From an uncultured Collinsella sp. (GTDB lineage Bacteria > Actinomycetota > Coriobacteriia > Coriobacteriales > Coriobacteriaceae), in the NCBI GenBank assembly GCA_902478945.1, contig CABSMX010000001.1, positions 1 to 64,000 of the forward strand: DNA of 64,000 bases. Reading direction: 5' to 3'. Within the stretch, counting starts at the first letter, position 1. The number at the start of each line of letters is the position of its first letter. Shown here in pieces: positions 18,506-27,800 of this stretch. Made by a program: the position numbers and the translations under genes. Under the pieces are notes generated by a model. The model was not told the DNA's origin, searched no databases, and worked only from the letters and a program-made list of their open reading frames with translations.

Positions 18506-21388
18506 ATGACGCTACTGTATTTCCTTACCCTGTTTCCGCTGGTACCGGCGCTGGGCATGCTGCTTGCGCGCGGTGACTGCGCCCGCGATGCGGTGGGGCT
18601 CATAGGTTCCGGCATTATTATGGCGGTGACAGTTGTAGTCGCCGTCATGTTTTTTGTCACGGGTCCGCAGAGCTTTGAGGTTGCCCCCGGCACCTCGCAT
18701 GTGCTCTCGATCATCAGCTCCGTCATCGACGTAATTCTGTGCGCCGTTATCCTGTACAACGCGTACAAATATAGGAACGCGCTTACCGGTGTGCTCGGCG
18801 TAGTACAGCTAGTGGGCTCCGTTGCCTTTGCAGCCATGACGCTGCCCGCGGCCGAAGCCGTCACGGCGACGCCGCTCTACCTGGACTACATGAGCGTGAT
18901 CATGGTGCTTGCCGTCGGCATCGTCGGCAGCCTGATCTGCGTGTACGCCCTGGGCTACATGAAGGACTTCCAGGCCCACGACGAGCACGAGGCAGCGCTG
19001 CGCGGGCAGACCGCGCCCGACCGTCGCCCGCAGTTCCTGGCGCTTATGTTCCTGTTCCTCTCGGCCATGTTCGTCATCGTGACGAGCGACAACCTTGAGT
19101 GGCTGTTCTGCGGCTGGGAAATCACCACCGTGTGCTCGTTCCTTATGATCGGCTACACGCGTACGCCCGAGGCCATTAAAAACGCCTTCACCCAGATCAT
19201 CCTCAACATGCTGGGCGGCATCGCGTTTTTGGCCGGACTCATGTACCTGCACGTTAACGGCATGCCGCTGACCATCTCGGGCATGATCGAGCTTTCCGGC
19301 GCCGGAACCGCGCAATCCGCGCTGCTGGTGATGCCGGTCATCCTGCTGTCGCTCGCCGCACTCACCAAGGCCGCGCAGATGCCGTTCCATACCTGGCTGC
19401 TCGGTGCCATGGTTGCCCCCACCCCCACGAGCGCCCTGCTGCACTCGTCAACCATGGTCAAAGCCGGCGTGTTTCTGATGGTCAAGCTGAGCCCGCTCTA
19501 TGCCATCTATCCCGTGACCGGCTTTATGGTCACGAGTGTGGGTGCCATCACGTTTTTGCTCGCTGCCCTCATGGCCATCTCGCAGAGCAACGCCAAGCGC
19601 GTGCTCGCGTACTCCACCATTTCCAACTTGGGCCTCATCAGTGCCTGCCTGGGCGTCGGCGCGCCCGAGGCCGTATGGGCGGCCATCTTCCTGATCCTGT
19701 TCCACACGGTGGCAAAGTCGCTGCTGTTCCTGTGCGTGGGCACGGCCGAGCATCATATCGGCAGCCGCAATATCGAGGACATGGACGGTATGTTCAGCCG
19801 CATGCCGCACCTGACGCGTCTGATGATGCTGGGCATCATGGGTATGTTTGTGGCGCCGTTTGGCATGCTCGTGTCCAAGTGGGGCGCCCTGGTGGCGTTT
19901 GCGCAGACCGGCAACGTGCTCATGATCATGGTGCTTGCCTTTGGCTCGGCCGCGACGTTTTACTTCTGGGGCAAGTGGCTTGCCAAGCTTTCGGGCGTCG
20001 ACCCCACGGCTCAAAACGTTGAGGTCAATGTCCATAAGACCGAATGGATGGCGCTCAACACCATCGCTGCGCTACTGATTCTGTGCTGCGTGGCGTTTCC
20101 GATTATCTCGAGCGGCCTGGTGTCGCCTTACTTGGCCATGGTGTTTGGCCGCGTACCGTACGTTATTGGCAAGGACGCCATGTATCTGATGGTGGTTATC
20201 GTGGCGTTTATCGCCGTGGTGCTGCTGACTTCATTCCGCGTGAGCAATAAGCCGCACGTCAACGTATATCTTTCGGGTGTGGGAACCGACAAATATCGCC
20301 ATTTCCGCGGTTCGATGGGTCGCGAGGTGAAGGCCGAAAAGCGCAATTGGTACTCGGAGGACGCCCTTGGCGAGAAGCGTATTGGCCCCGCGGGTAGCGT
20401 CGTGTGCTGCAGCATTATCTTGTTTGCGCTGCTGTGTTGCGCGTGGATCGGACCCGAGCGGCTTGCCATGAGCGCGCCCTCGGTGCTGCGCGGCAAGTAT
20501 TTTGAAGGTTCGGGCGTCGTGGGCATCTTTATTGGTACCGTGGCGTTTGCCTTGATTGCGCCGCTTGTGGGCGGCCTGATCGACGGCATCGACCGTAAGC
20601 TGTCCGCCCGCATGCAGGGCCGCGTGGGCCCGCGCCTGCTGCAGCCCTTCTACGATGTGGCCAAGCTGCTGCGCAAGGCCCCTGCCAGCGTAAACACCAT
20701 GGACGATACCTACATGGCGTGCGCGCTCTTCTTTACCGTCGTGGGCGGCGGCATCTTTGTGTCGGGCTCCAACACGCTGCTGTGCGCTTTTATGGTGACG
20801 CTCGCCGCGATCTTTGTGGTGTTGGCGTCCGCCTCGACGCAAAGCCCGTTTGCCCAGGTCGGCGCCGACCGCGAGTTGCTGCAGGTTATGAGTTACGAGC
20901 CCGCCGTTCTGCTGATGAGTGTGGGCCTGTACCTTGCCACCGACAGCTTCGATTCCATCGCCGTGACGGGGCAGTCGGCCCCCATCGTCGTGTACAGCGC
21001 ACCCATTTTCCTCGCACTGCTCGCGGTGCTTACCATCAAGCTGCGCAAGTCGCCGTTTGACCTTTCGTACTCGCATCACGCGCATCAGGAGATTGTCCAG
21101 GGCGTCGCCACCGAGATGAGCGGCGGCACGCTGGCCAAGATGACCCTTATGCACTGGTGCGAGACCGTGCTGTTTTTGATGTGGGTGGGCATGTTCTTTG
21201 TTTGGGACAACCCGGTGAGCTGGGTGGTCGCCTTGGTCGTGATGGCCGCGACGTATTTTGTCGAGGTGCTCATCGACAACACCTTCGCACGCAGCACCTG
21301 GCGCAGCTGCTTTAGGCTCGGATGGGGCGTGGCACTGGTGTTTGGCCTGCTCAACCTTATGCCCATCCTCGTCGACGTGTTTATTTAG
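18506..21388 (+). CDS. Ech-type hydrogenase, fused antiporter-like (EchA) and NuoH-like (EchB) membrane subunit
   Basis: A 960-residue polytopic membrane protein made of two normally separate subunits. Residues 1 to about 620 are a NuoL/M-type proton antiporter module with the conserved WEITT glutamate region, PFHTWLLGAM, APTPTSALLHSSTMVKAG and further loop lysines. Residues about 675-960 are a NuoH/HycD/EchB module: RMQGRVGPRLLQPFYDVAK, then ADRELLQVMSYEPA and RKSPFDLSYSHHAHQEIVQG. In group 4 [NiFe] hydrogenases these subunits conduct protons and anchor the catalytic arm. The start is the ATG with GGGGGAG seven bases before it. It opens the hydrogenase operon, with 12 bases to the next gene. 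Confidence 0.9.
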   Translation: MTLLYFLTLFPLVPALGMLLARGDCARDAVGLIGSGIIMAVTVVVAVMFFVTGPQSFEVAPGTSHVLSIISSVIDVILCAVILYNAYKYRNALTGVLGVVQLVGSVAFAAMTLPAAEAVTATPLYLDYMSVIMVLAVGIVGSLICVYALGYMKDFQAHDEHEAALRGQTAPDRRPQFLALMFLFLSAMFVIVTSDNLEWLFCGWEITTVCSFLMIGYTRTPEAIKNAFTQIILNMLGGIAFLAGLMYLHVNGMPLTISGMIELSGAGTAQSALLVMPVILLSLAALTKAAQMPFHTWLLGAMVAPTPTSALLHSSTMVKAGVFLMVKLSPLYAIYPVTGFMVTSVGAITFLLAALMAISQSNAKRVLAYSTISNLGLISACLGVGAPEAVWAAIFLILFHTVAKSLLFLCVGTAEHHIGSRNIEDMDGMFSRMPHLTRLMMLGIMGMFVAPFGMLVSKWGALVAFAQTGNVLMIMVLAFGSAATFYFWGKWLAKLSGVDPTAQNVEVNVHKTEWMALNTIAALLILCCVAFPIISSGLVSPYLAMVFGRVPYVIGKDAMYLMVVIVAFIAVVLLTSFRVSNKPHVNVYLSGVGTDKYRHFRGSMGREVKAEKRNWYSEDALGEKRIGPAGSVVCCSIILFALLCCAWIGPERLAMSAPSVLRGKYFEGSGVVGIFIGTVAFALIAPLVGGLIDGIDRKLSARMQGRVGPRLLQPFYDVAKLLRKAPASVNTMDDTYMACALFFTVVGGGIFVSGSNTLLCAFMVTLAAIFVVLASASTQSPFAQVGADRELLQVMSYEPAVLLMSVGLYLATDSFDSIAVTGQSAPIVVYSAPIFLALLAVLTIKLRKSPFDLSYSHHAHQEIVQGVATEMSGGTLAKMTLMHWCETVLFLMWVGMFFVWDNPVSWVVALVVMAATYFVEVLIDNTFARSTWRSCFRLGWGVALVFGLLNLMPILVDVFI

Positions 21389-21400
21389 GAGGCGGCATCC

Positions 21401-21967
21401 ATGGATCATAAAATGTCGCGCTCGCCGTGGGTTATTCATTACGACGGCTCGAGCTGCAACGGATGCGATATCGAGGTGCTGGCCTCGCTCACGCCGCTGT
21501 TCGATGCGGAGCGCTTTGGCGTGGTCAATACCGGCAACCCCAAGCATGCGGACATCTTTTTGGTGACGGGCTCGGTCAATGCCCAGAACCTGCCCGTCGT
21601 GCGCCAGATCTACAACCAGATGCTCGAGCCCAAGTGCGTGGTGGCCTGCGGTATCTGCGCGTGCTCGGGCGGCGTGTTCCGCGATGCCTACAACGTGATC
21701 GGCGGCGTGGACCGCGCGATTCCCGTGGACGTGTACGCGCCCGGATGTGCCATTCGCCCCGAGACCGTGATCGATGCCATTGTGGAGGCATGCGGCATCC
21801 TGGACCAGAAGGAAGCCGTGATGCGTGCTGGCGGTGACCCGCTTACCGTGGGCGGCGCCGCTACCTGGGACGGTGGCGTTGAGCTGGGCGAGGACGGGTT
21901 TGTGGCTGTTGCGGAGGCCGGCGACACGCCCGCTGAGACGCCCGCCGCTGCAAAGGAGGCCGAGTAA
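21401..21967 (+). CDS. Ech-type [NiFe] hydrogenase small subunit (NuoB-like)
   Basis: The 188-residue protein carries the cysteines for the proximal [4Fe-4S] cluster: C19 and C22 (SCNGCDIEV), C83/C86/C88 (ACGICACSGG) and C116 (APGCAIRP). This is the arrangement of EchC, CooL and NuoB. It hands electrons from the ferredoxin-like subunit to the nickel-iron site. The C-terminal 45 residues are an acidic, Ala-rich extension not needed for the fold. AGGAGG precedes the ATG, and the stop overlaps the start of the next gene in TAATG. Confidence 0.93.
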   Translation: MDHKMSRSPWVIHYDGSSCNGCDIEVLASLTPLFDAERFGVVNTGNPKHADIFLVTGSVNAQNLPVVRQIYNQMLEPKCVVACGICACSGGVFRDAYNVIGGVDRAIPVDVYAPGCAIRPETVIDAIVEACGILDQKEAVMRAGGDPLTVGGAATWDGGVELGEDGFVAVAEAGDTPAETPAAAKEAE

Positions 21968-22683
21968 TGCAAAAGGCTATCTATACCACCGTCGGGATCG
22001 ACGAGCTGTTGCCGCATGTGCAGGCGCTCAAGGGTGCCGGCGCGCGCTTTGTGCAGATGCATGCCGAGCGCAACGTTGACGACGGCACGTATCGCCTGCT
22101 CTATACGTTTATCAACGTTCGTGCTGCTCAGGAACATATTGCGCAGGACGGCAGCTATGCGATCGAGAACCTGGTGGTTGAGGGAATTGATCGGTACCAG
22201 GAGATTCCGTCCATCAGCTCGTATTACCCCGCGGTGTTCCCGTTTGAAAATGAGGCCCACGACCTGTTTGGTCTCGCCATTACCGATATGCAGATTGACT
22301 TTAAGGGCTTTTTCTACCAGGTTTCGACTGCCGAGCCCATGAGCGTTATCACGCCCGGGGTGAAGGCCGCGCGCGAGAAGGCCATGAAGGTCCGTGCCGC
22401 CGCCGAGGCCAAGGCGCGCAAAGCCGCGGCCGAGAAGGACGCCGCTGCTGCGGCTGCTGCAGGGGAGGGCGCCGCGGGCGCCGGCGATGCCGCAGGCGTC
22501 GCTGCTCAGCCCGCTGCAGCTGCCGGCTCCGATGCTCAGCATGACGATGCCGCTGCCAAGGCTGCGCTCAAGGCTGCCGAGATGGAAGCAAAGCTCGCCG
22601 CTATGGATCCCGAGAAAGCGGCCAAGGTCCGCGCGGCGCTTGCCGCCAAGGCCGCCCGCGACAAGCAGAAAAAGGAGGCGTAG
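21967..22683 (+). CDS. Ech-type hydrogenase NuoC-like subunit (EchD) with long Ala/Lys-rich tail
   Basis: The first 120 or so residues match the NuoC/HycE N-terminal/EchD fold, a small subunit contacting the large catalytic subunit, with the typical motif YYPAVFPFENEAHDLFGL. The remaining half is unusual: an Ala/Lys/Glu-rich region (AREKAMKVRAAAEAKARKAA and onwards) with predicted coiled-coil or single-helix character to the C-terminus. The tail may be a species-specific extension that docks the complex or interacts with a partner; that is inference. The gene overlaps its neighbour by one base upstream and lies five bases from the next downstream. Confidence 0.85.
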   Translation: MQKAIYTTVGIDELLPHVQALKGAGARFVQMHAERNVDDGTYRLLYTFINVRAAQEHIAQDGSYAIENLVVEGIDRYQEIPSISSYYPAVFPFENEAHDLFGLAITDMQIDFKGFFYQVSTAEPMSVITPGVKAAREKAMKVRAAAEAKARKAAAEKDAAAAAAAGEGAAGAGDAAGVAAQPAAAAGSDAQHDDAAAKAALKAAEMEAKLAAMDPEKAAKVRAALAAKAARDKQKKEA

Positions 22684-22688
22684 GGTCC

Positions 22689-23777
22689 ATGGCACATCGC
22701 TCCGTCATTCCGTTTGGCCCGCAGCACCCGGTGCTGCCCGAGCCGCTTCATCTGGACCTGGTGATCGAGGACGATCGCGTTCTCGAGGCAATTCCGCAGA
22801 TCGGCTTTGTGCACCGCGGACTCGAGAAGCTCACCGAAAAGCGCGATATGCATCAGTTTGGCTACATCGCCGAGCGCATCTGCGGCATTTGCGCCGTGGG
22901 TCACAGCTGCGGCTATGCCAGCGCCTGCGAGCGCATGCTCGACATCGAGGTGCCCGGCCGCGTGCAGTATATCCGCACCATTTTGCACGAGCTTTCGCGC
23001 ATTCACTCGCATCTGCTGTGGCTGGGCCTGCTCGCCGACGCCTTTGGTTTTGAGGCGCTGTTCTATCGGTCGTGGACCCTGCGCGAGCAGATTCTCAAGA
23101 TCTTTGAGAGCACTTGCGGCGGGCGCGTGATTCTGTCGATTAACGAGATCGGCGGCCTTAAGCACGATATCGAGGACTCCGAGCTGGCGGGCATTGTCCA
23201 GACGCTCGATGCCATGCGTCCTGACTACGAGGCCCTGGTGCATACGTTTTTGGACGACGACAGCTGCGGCGAGCGCCTGCATGGCGTGGGCGTGATCAGC
23301 AAGAAAGACGCGCTGGATCTGTCGATGGTCGGTCCGTTTGGGCGCGCCTCGGGCGTGGACTACGATGTGCGCATGTTTGGCGACGGTGCCTATGCGGACC
23401 TGGCTGCGTTTGAGCCCATCGTTGCCGCCGATGGCGACTGCTATGCCCGCTGCCAGGTGCGCTGTGTCGAGGTCACGCAGGCCATGGACATCATTAAGGA
23501 GCTTGTGGGCAAGATCCCGCACGACGGTATCGGTGGGCGCACCAAGCTCACGCCGGCCGACGGCGCGCGCGGCGAGGTTGTGATTGAGCAGCCGCGCGGC
23601 GAGGCATACTACTATGTGCGCGGCAACGGCACCAAGAACCTGGACCGCTTTCGCGTGCGCACGCCGACGTCGCAGAACCTGGCGGGTCTGACGCATGCGC
23701 TGCAGGGCGTGCTCCTTGCCAACGTGCCCATGATCATCCTGACCATCGACCCCTGCATTAGCTGCACGGAAAGGTAG
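22689..23777 (+). CDS. Ech-type [NiFe] hydrogenase large subunit (EchE, NuoD-like)
   Basis: The catalytic subunit (362 residues) has both nickel-binding cysteine pairs: C65 and C68 in RICGICAVGH, and C356 and C359 in DPCISCTER. These hold the NiFe(CN)2CO centre that produces or oxidises H2. The protein stops three residues after the last cysteine, so no C-terminal peptide is left for a maturation protease, as reported for some group 4 enzymes. The conserved HRGLEKLTEKR and the histidine-rich helix RIHSHLLWLG are present. It lies fourth in the operon; no hyp maturation genes are in the window. Confidence 0.95.
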   Translation: MAHRSVIPFGPQHPVLPEPLHLDLVIEDDRVLEAIPQIGFVHRGLEKLTEKRDMHQFGYIAERICGICAVGHSCGYASACERMLDIEVPGRVQYIRTILHELSRIHSHLLWLGLLADAFGFEALFYRSWTLREQILKIFESTCGGRVILSINEIGGLKHDIEDSELAGIVQTLDAMRPDYEALVHTFLDDDSCGERLHGVGVISKKDALDLSMVGPFGRASGVDYDVRMFGDGAYADLAAFEPIVAADGDCYARCQVRCVEVTQAMDIIKELVGKIPHDGIGGRTKLTPADGARGEVVIEQPRGEAYYYVRGNGTKNLDRFRVRTPTSQNLAGLTHALQGVLLANVPMIILTIDPCISCTER

Positions 23778-23784
23778 GCGCGGC

Positions 23785-24126
23785 ATGAGTTTACTGACAT
23801 TCGCCAAGACGGCCTTGGGTTCTATGGTCAAGCAGCCGGTCACGGTTTGCTATCCGCAGGAGAAACTGACGGCGCCCGAGCGCTTGCGCGGGCATATCGT
23901 CAACGACATGGATGTGTGTATCTGCTGCGGCATGTGCGCGCGGCGTTGCCCGGCGGGCGCGCTCGCGGTCGATCGCAAGGGTGGAACGTGGTCGATCGAC
24001 CCGTATGCCTGCGTGGTGTGCGGCGAGTGCATCGAGAGCTGCCCCAAACACTGCCTGACTATGGACACCGCCCGCACCCCAGTCGCAGCGGACAAGACCC
24101 CCACGGTAGAAACCAAACCGGAATAG
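23785..24126 (+). CDS. Ech-type hydrogenase ferredoxin-like subunit (EchF, NuoI-like)
   Basis: A 113-residue protein with two complete [4Fe-4S] motifs: C45/C48/C51/C55 (CICCGMCARRCP) and C76/C79/C82/C86 (CVVCGECIESCP). It is the electron entry subunit that takes electrons from soluble ferredoxin and passes them to the small subunit. With the other four genes it completes a six-module Ech complex coded in five genes. Coupling ferredoxin oxidation to proton reduction and ion export is the known role of this class. A large hairpin ends the operon ten bases downstream. Confidence 0.93.
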   Translation: MSLLTFAKTALGSMVKQPVTVCYPQEKLTAPERLRGHIVNDMDVCICCGMCARRCPAGALAVDRKGGTWSIDPYACVVCGECIESCPKHCLTMDTARTPVAADKTPTVETKPE

Positions 24127-24136
24127 AGCTGGAATA

Positions 24137-24170
24137 GGGGCCGGTGGGGCAAAAATGCCCCACCGGCCCC
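24137..24170 (+). terminator. Hairpin terminator of the hydrogenase operon
   Basis: A perfect 15-bp stem (24137-24151 with 24156-24170, core GGGGCCGGTGGGGC) closes a 4-base loop. There is no T-run after it, so termination is inferred from stem strength and position only. Confidence 0.6.
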
Positions 24171-24201
24171 GCGCTTGAGCGCGCGGTTGTGCTGCCGCGA
24201 A

Positions 24202-24355
24202 CAAAACTATGCCGGATTACGGGGCTGGATAGCGAACCTCTGACCGTACTGAAAACCGCAAAAACAAAACCGCAGGTAGATAGCCTGCCGTTTTTCAAAA
24301 AATGAAGGTATGGATGAGGGCCTCGGCTTTAACCCCGTAATCTGGCATAGTTTTG
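24202..24355. repeat. Palindromic element A, copy 1 (154 bp)
   Basis: The 23-bp ends (24202-24224 and 24333-24355, outer word CAAAACTATGCC) are inverted with one mismatch. The interior carries the family core AACAAAACCGCAGGTAGA and pairs partly with itself. Two other copies, also exactly 154 bp, lie at 31111-31264 and 31349-31502. Confidence 0.88.
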
Positions 24356-24381
24356 AAATGACACCATATACGTAACAGCCC

Positions 24382-24419
24382 TTGATCTCCCATGGACAGA
24401 GGAAAACGGATCATTTTGG
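24382..24419. repeat. Short palindromic element C, copy 1
   Basis: TTGATC and a matching GATCA flank the purine-rich word GAGGAAAACG, followed by TTTTGG. Related copies are at 24621-24657, 31033-31068 and 31267-31304; each separates or follows A and B elements. Confidence 0.7.
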
Positions 24420-24449
24420 CCTCGCGAGGGCCGCTGCGTGACCCGTCTG

Positions 24450-24607
24450 CCACGAAATGGGCCCATCTACTACGTTTTGGCCGCTACCCTCAACCATGGC
24501 GAACAGCGCAAAAACAAAACCGCAGGTAGAACACTTGCGGTTTTTCATGAAACGCGGTTATGGTCGGGGGTACCGGACTAAACGTAGTAGATGGGCCAGT
24601 TTCGTGG
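24450..24607. repeat. Palindromic element B, copy 1 (158 bp)
   Basis: The 28-bp ends (outer word CCACGAAA, inner word CATCTACTACGTTT) are inverted with two mismatches. The centre shares the core AACAAAACCGCAGGTAGA with element A, although the ends are unrelated. A second copy is at 30862-31018 on the other side of the LPTTG protein gene. Confidence 0.88.
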
Positions 24608-24620
24608 CGAGCACCACCAA

Positions 24621-24657
24621 TTGATCCCCCGGGGACGGAGGAAAACGGATCATTTTG
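24621..24657. repeat. Short palindromic element C, copy 2
   Basis: TTGATCC, then GGGGACGGAGGAAAACGG, then ATCATTTTG. It has the same order of words as the copies at 24382 and 31267. Confidence 0.7.
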
Positions 24658-24702
24658 ACCTGTTGGCTCCGAGTCGCACCCGTTTTCCTGCGAAAACCCT
24701 CG

Positions 24703-24782
24703 TGTCTCAACTTTGGTGAGACATTTGTCTCACGCCCAAAACCGAATCTGGAACGTGTGTCACCTGCCCAAATTGTGTCTCA
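24703..24782. promoter_or_regulatory. Cluster of TGTCTCA sites before the LPTTG surface protein
   Basis: An 18-bp perfect palindrome (GTGAGACA, TT, TGTCTCAC) occupies 24716-24733. Further TGTCTCA words on the + strand lie at 24703-24709 and 24776-24782. All are within 135 bases upstream of the surface protein start. This looks like a multi-site operator; the regulator is unknown and no clear -35/-10 pair could be assigned. Confidence 0.55.
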
Positions 24783-24834
24783 TTCCGTAACTTTAGGCTG
24801 ATGCAAGGTCTGAGACCGCGAGAAGGGAGACGCG

Positions 24835-27800
24835 ATGAGTAGGTACACGAGGGGTCTCTTGGCGGTGATACTGGCCGTAGTGCTGGTGTTGCCGGCTGCA
24901 GCATTTGCCATGCTGCCCGAGGCCAACGCCAGGTCCAGTACCGGAATGGACGGACCGAAAGCGACAAAGGTAGTCGACCACGACACCAGTAACCATTGGA
25001 AGTTCTGGGCGGGCGGCTATGACGGCAGTAAGGTCACGACGCAAAACGTCGGCCGAATTTGGACGGATAAGACGGTCCAAGCAATCGATGACGGGAAATC
25101 GGACTTTTTGACCACGCTTTCGGCGATGTCTTCGACATCCGACACAACGTCGCTGGTTTCCAAGCCACTCGACATCGTGATGGTGCTCGATGCCTCTGGC
25201 TCAATGGATGATCCTATGGGTGGTGGAGATTCTACCAAGCGTATCGATGCGCTCAAGAATGCTGCCAACCACTTTATCGACACCATTGCCGAGCAAAACA
25301 AGAGCATTGAGGACGCGAGCAAGCAGCACCAGGTTGCCATCGTTAAGTTTGCAGGAAAGAAGACTGACTGGATCGGCAATGACACCTATCGCGATGGCCG
25401 CTATAGCTACAACTACTCGCAGACGATGCAGAAGTTGACGGCGTGCTCGGGTGATGGCGCAATGAGCCTCAAGTACACGGTTAATTCCATCAAACCTGCC
25501 GGCGCCACGCAGGCTGATTACGGCCTTGAGCTTGCTCGCGATATATCGGGCCGCAAGGATGCCCAAAAGATCGTCGTGTTCTTCACCGATGGCTCACCTA
25601 CGAGCTCTCGTGATTTTGAGCCCGCGGTCGCTAGGGACGCCATCAATACCGCCAAGACCATAAAGAGCGGCGGGGCGACCATTTATACCATCGGTATCTT
25701 CAACGGTGCGAAGCCGGACGACGATCCAACAAGCAGCGACACGAGCAATAAGAATAAGTTCATGCATGCCGTGTCGAGTAACTATCCGGAGGCCACATCG
25801 TCCGTAAGCCATGGCCTTTTTGGAAAGAAGTGGAATGTCAATTTTGGCAACCCCATTGCCAGTGCCAGCTACTACAAGTCGGCGACCAACGCCGCCGAGC
25901 TTGATCAGGTCTTTAAGGACATCTCGAGTGCTATTACGTCGGGCAAGGGTTTCCCGACCAAGGTCGAGGGCAACAATCCCAACGGTTCCGGCTACATCAC
26001 ATTCGAGGACGAGCTGGGCGCCTTCATGCAGGTCGATAGCTTTACCGGTGCCGAGTACAACGGCAAGACCTATGGTGCCGCCACCAAGTCGACCGATGGC
26101 AATATTGATACCTATACGTTTGACGGCGAGCTCGCCCATCTCGTAATTACGGTCGATCGCGCGGACAAGAACAATCCACAGCGCGGCGACATCGTGACGG
26201 TCAAGATTCCCGCATCGCTCATTCCGCTGCGCCGCTTTACCGTTGACAAGTCGGCGGGTACGTTTGTGGTTGACTCCACGGATGCTATTTCGCCTATCCG
26301 CGTGGTGTATGCATCGAGCGTAAAGTCTATTGCGCGCGCGAATCTGTTTACTCCCAATAACGTACCGGGGCTGCAGGATTATATCGACAAGCACAAGGAC
26401 GCCGATTCCAATACCGTCAGCTTCTACGCCAACAAGTGGACCGGCGACGATGTGGGCGATACGGTCGCAAGCTTTGAGCCTGCCGCCACGAACGGCTACT
26501 ACTACTTCCAAAAGTTGACGCCCGTCTATACGGACGCAGCCTGCACCAAGCTTGCAACTGAAAAGCCTTCGGGCTCTAAGACTTATTGGTACAAAGACGA
26601 GTTTATGGCGCAGAACTCGTCGGGCGCGCCGTACGATGATTCCGTTTCGATCCCGGTTAAGGGAAGCGAGCTTGAAAGCTTTGAAGGCGCTTTGGTAAAG
26701 GATGGCGATCACTGGTCGATTAAGGCTGGCACCGCGCGCCTCGCCTTTATCAATCAGCTCCACACCACCAAGGAGCGTGTGGGCGGAAACCCGACGGACA
26801 CCGCACGCGACGTGATCAATCCCCAGTGGAACAACACGAAGGTTGTTTCTGGTGCGACGAAGGTCAATGTCTACCTGGGCAATAACGGCAAGATTAGCTT
26901 TACGCTCAATACCACGCCGGCAACGGTGGATACCAAGGCCAGCTTTGGCCTGACCAAGGTGCTCGAGGGCCGCGAGTGGACGGGTACGGATGCGTTTGAG
27001 TTTGAGCTCTCCGCGACGTCCGACAACAATGCCCCGATGCCCGACCCTGCGACCGTAACTGTGACCAATGCCGATCTCGACAAAGGCAAGGCAGCCATCA
27101 ACTTTGGCAAGATTACTTATGCCGAGCCGGGCAAGTACACCTATGAGGTCCGCGAGAAGAACGCTGGTCAAACTATCGATGGCATCACCTACAGCAAGAA
27201 CGTTGCGAAGATCACCGTGACGGTGACGCCCAACAAGAAGGGTGAGCTGAGCGCTGAGGTGAAGGTGGCTTGGAGCGAAGCCGACGTGACCGAGTTCAGG
27301 AACACCTACGCTACGAATCCTGTTGAGTCCAGCGTTACCGACCAGATTGCCGTGACCAAGGTCCTGACCGGGCGCGACCTTACGGCCGGCGAGTTCAGCT
27401 TTGAGTTGCGCGAGGTTAAGGGCGAGGACTCTGAGCTTATCGAGACCGTCAAGAACGCCGCCGATGGCAACGTTACGTTCAGCCCCATCAAGTACACCGA
27501 GATAGGTCAGCACACCTATACGCTGCACGAGATTAAGGGCAACGCCGGTGGTATTGCCTATGACAACACGGTTTACACCATCGTGACGACCATTGCCGAC
27601 AACGACAAGGGCCAGCTGGTGGCTACGCACGAGCTGAAGGGCGCCGAGGGCGTCAAGAGCATTAAGTTCGAGAACGCCTACAATTTGACCCCCAAGAGCT
27701 TCAGCGTCACCGACAAGATCAAGGCGACCAAGTCCCTGGCCGGGCGCAAGCTCAAGGACGGCGAGTTCTCCTTCGAGCTCGTCGAGGGTAACGATGTCGT

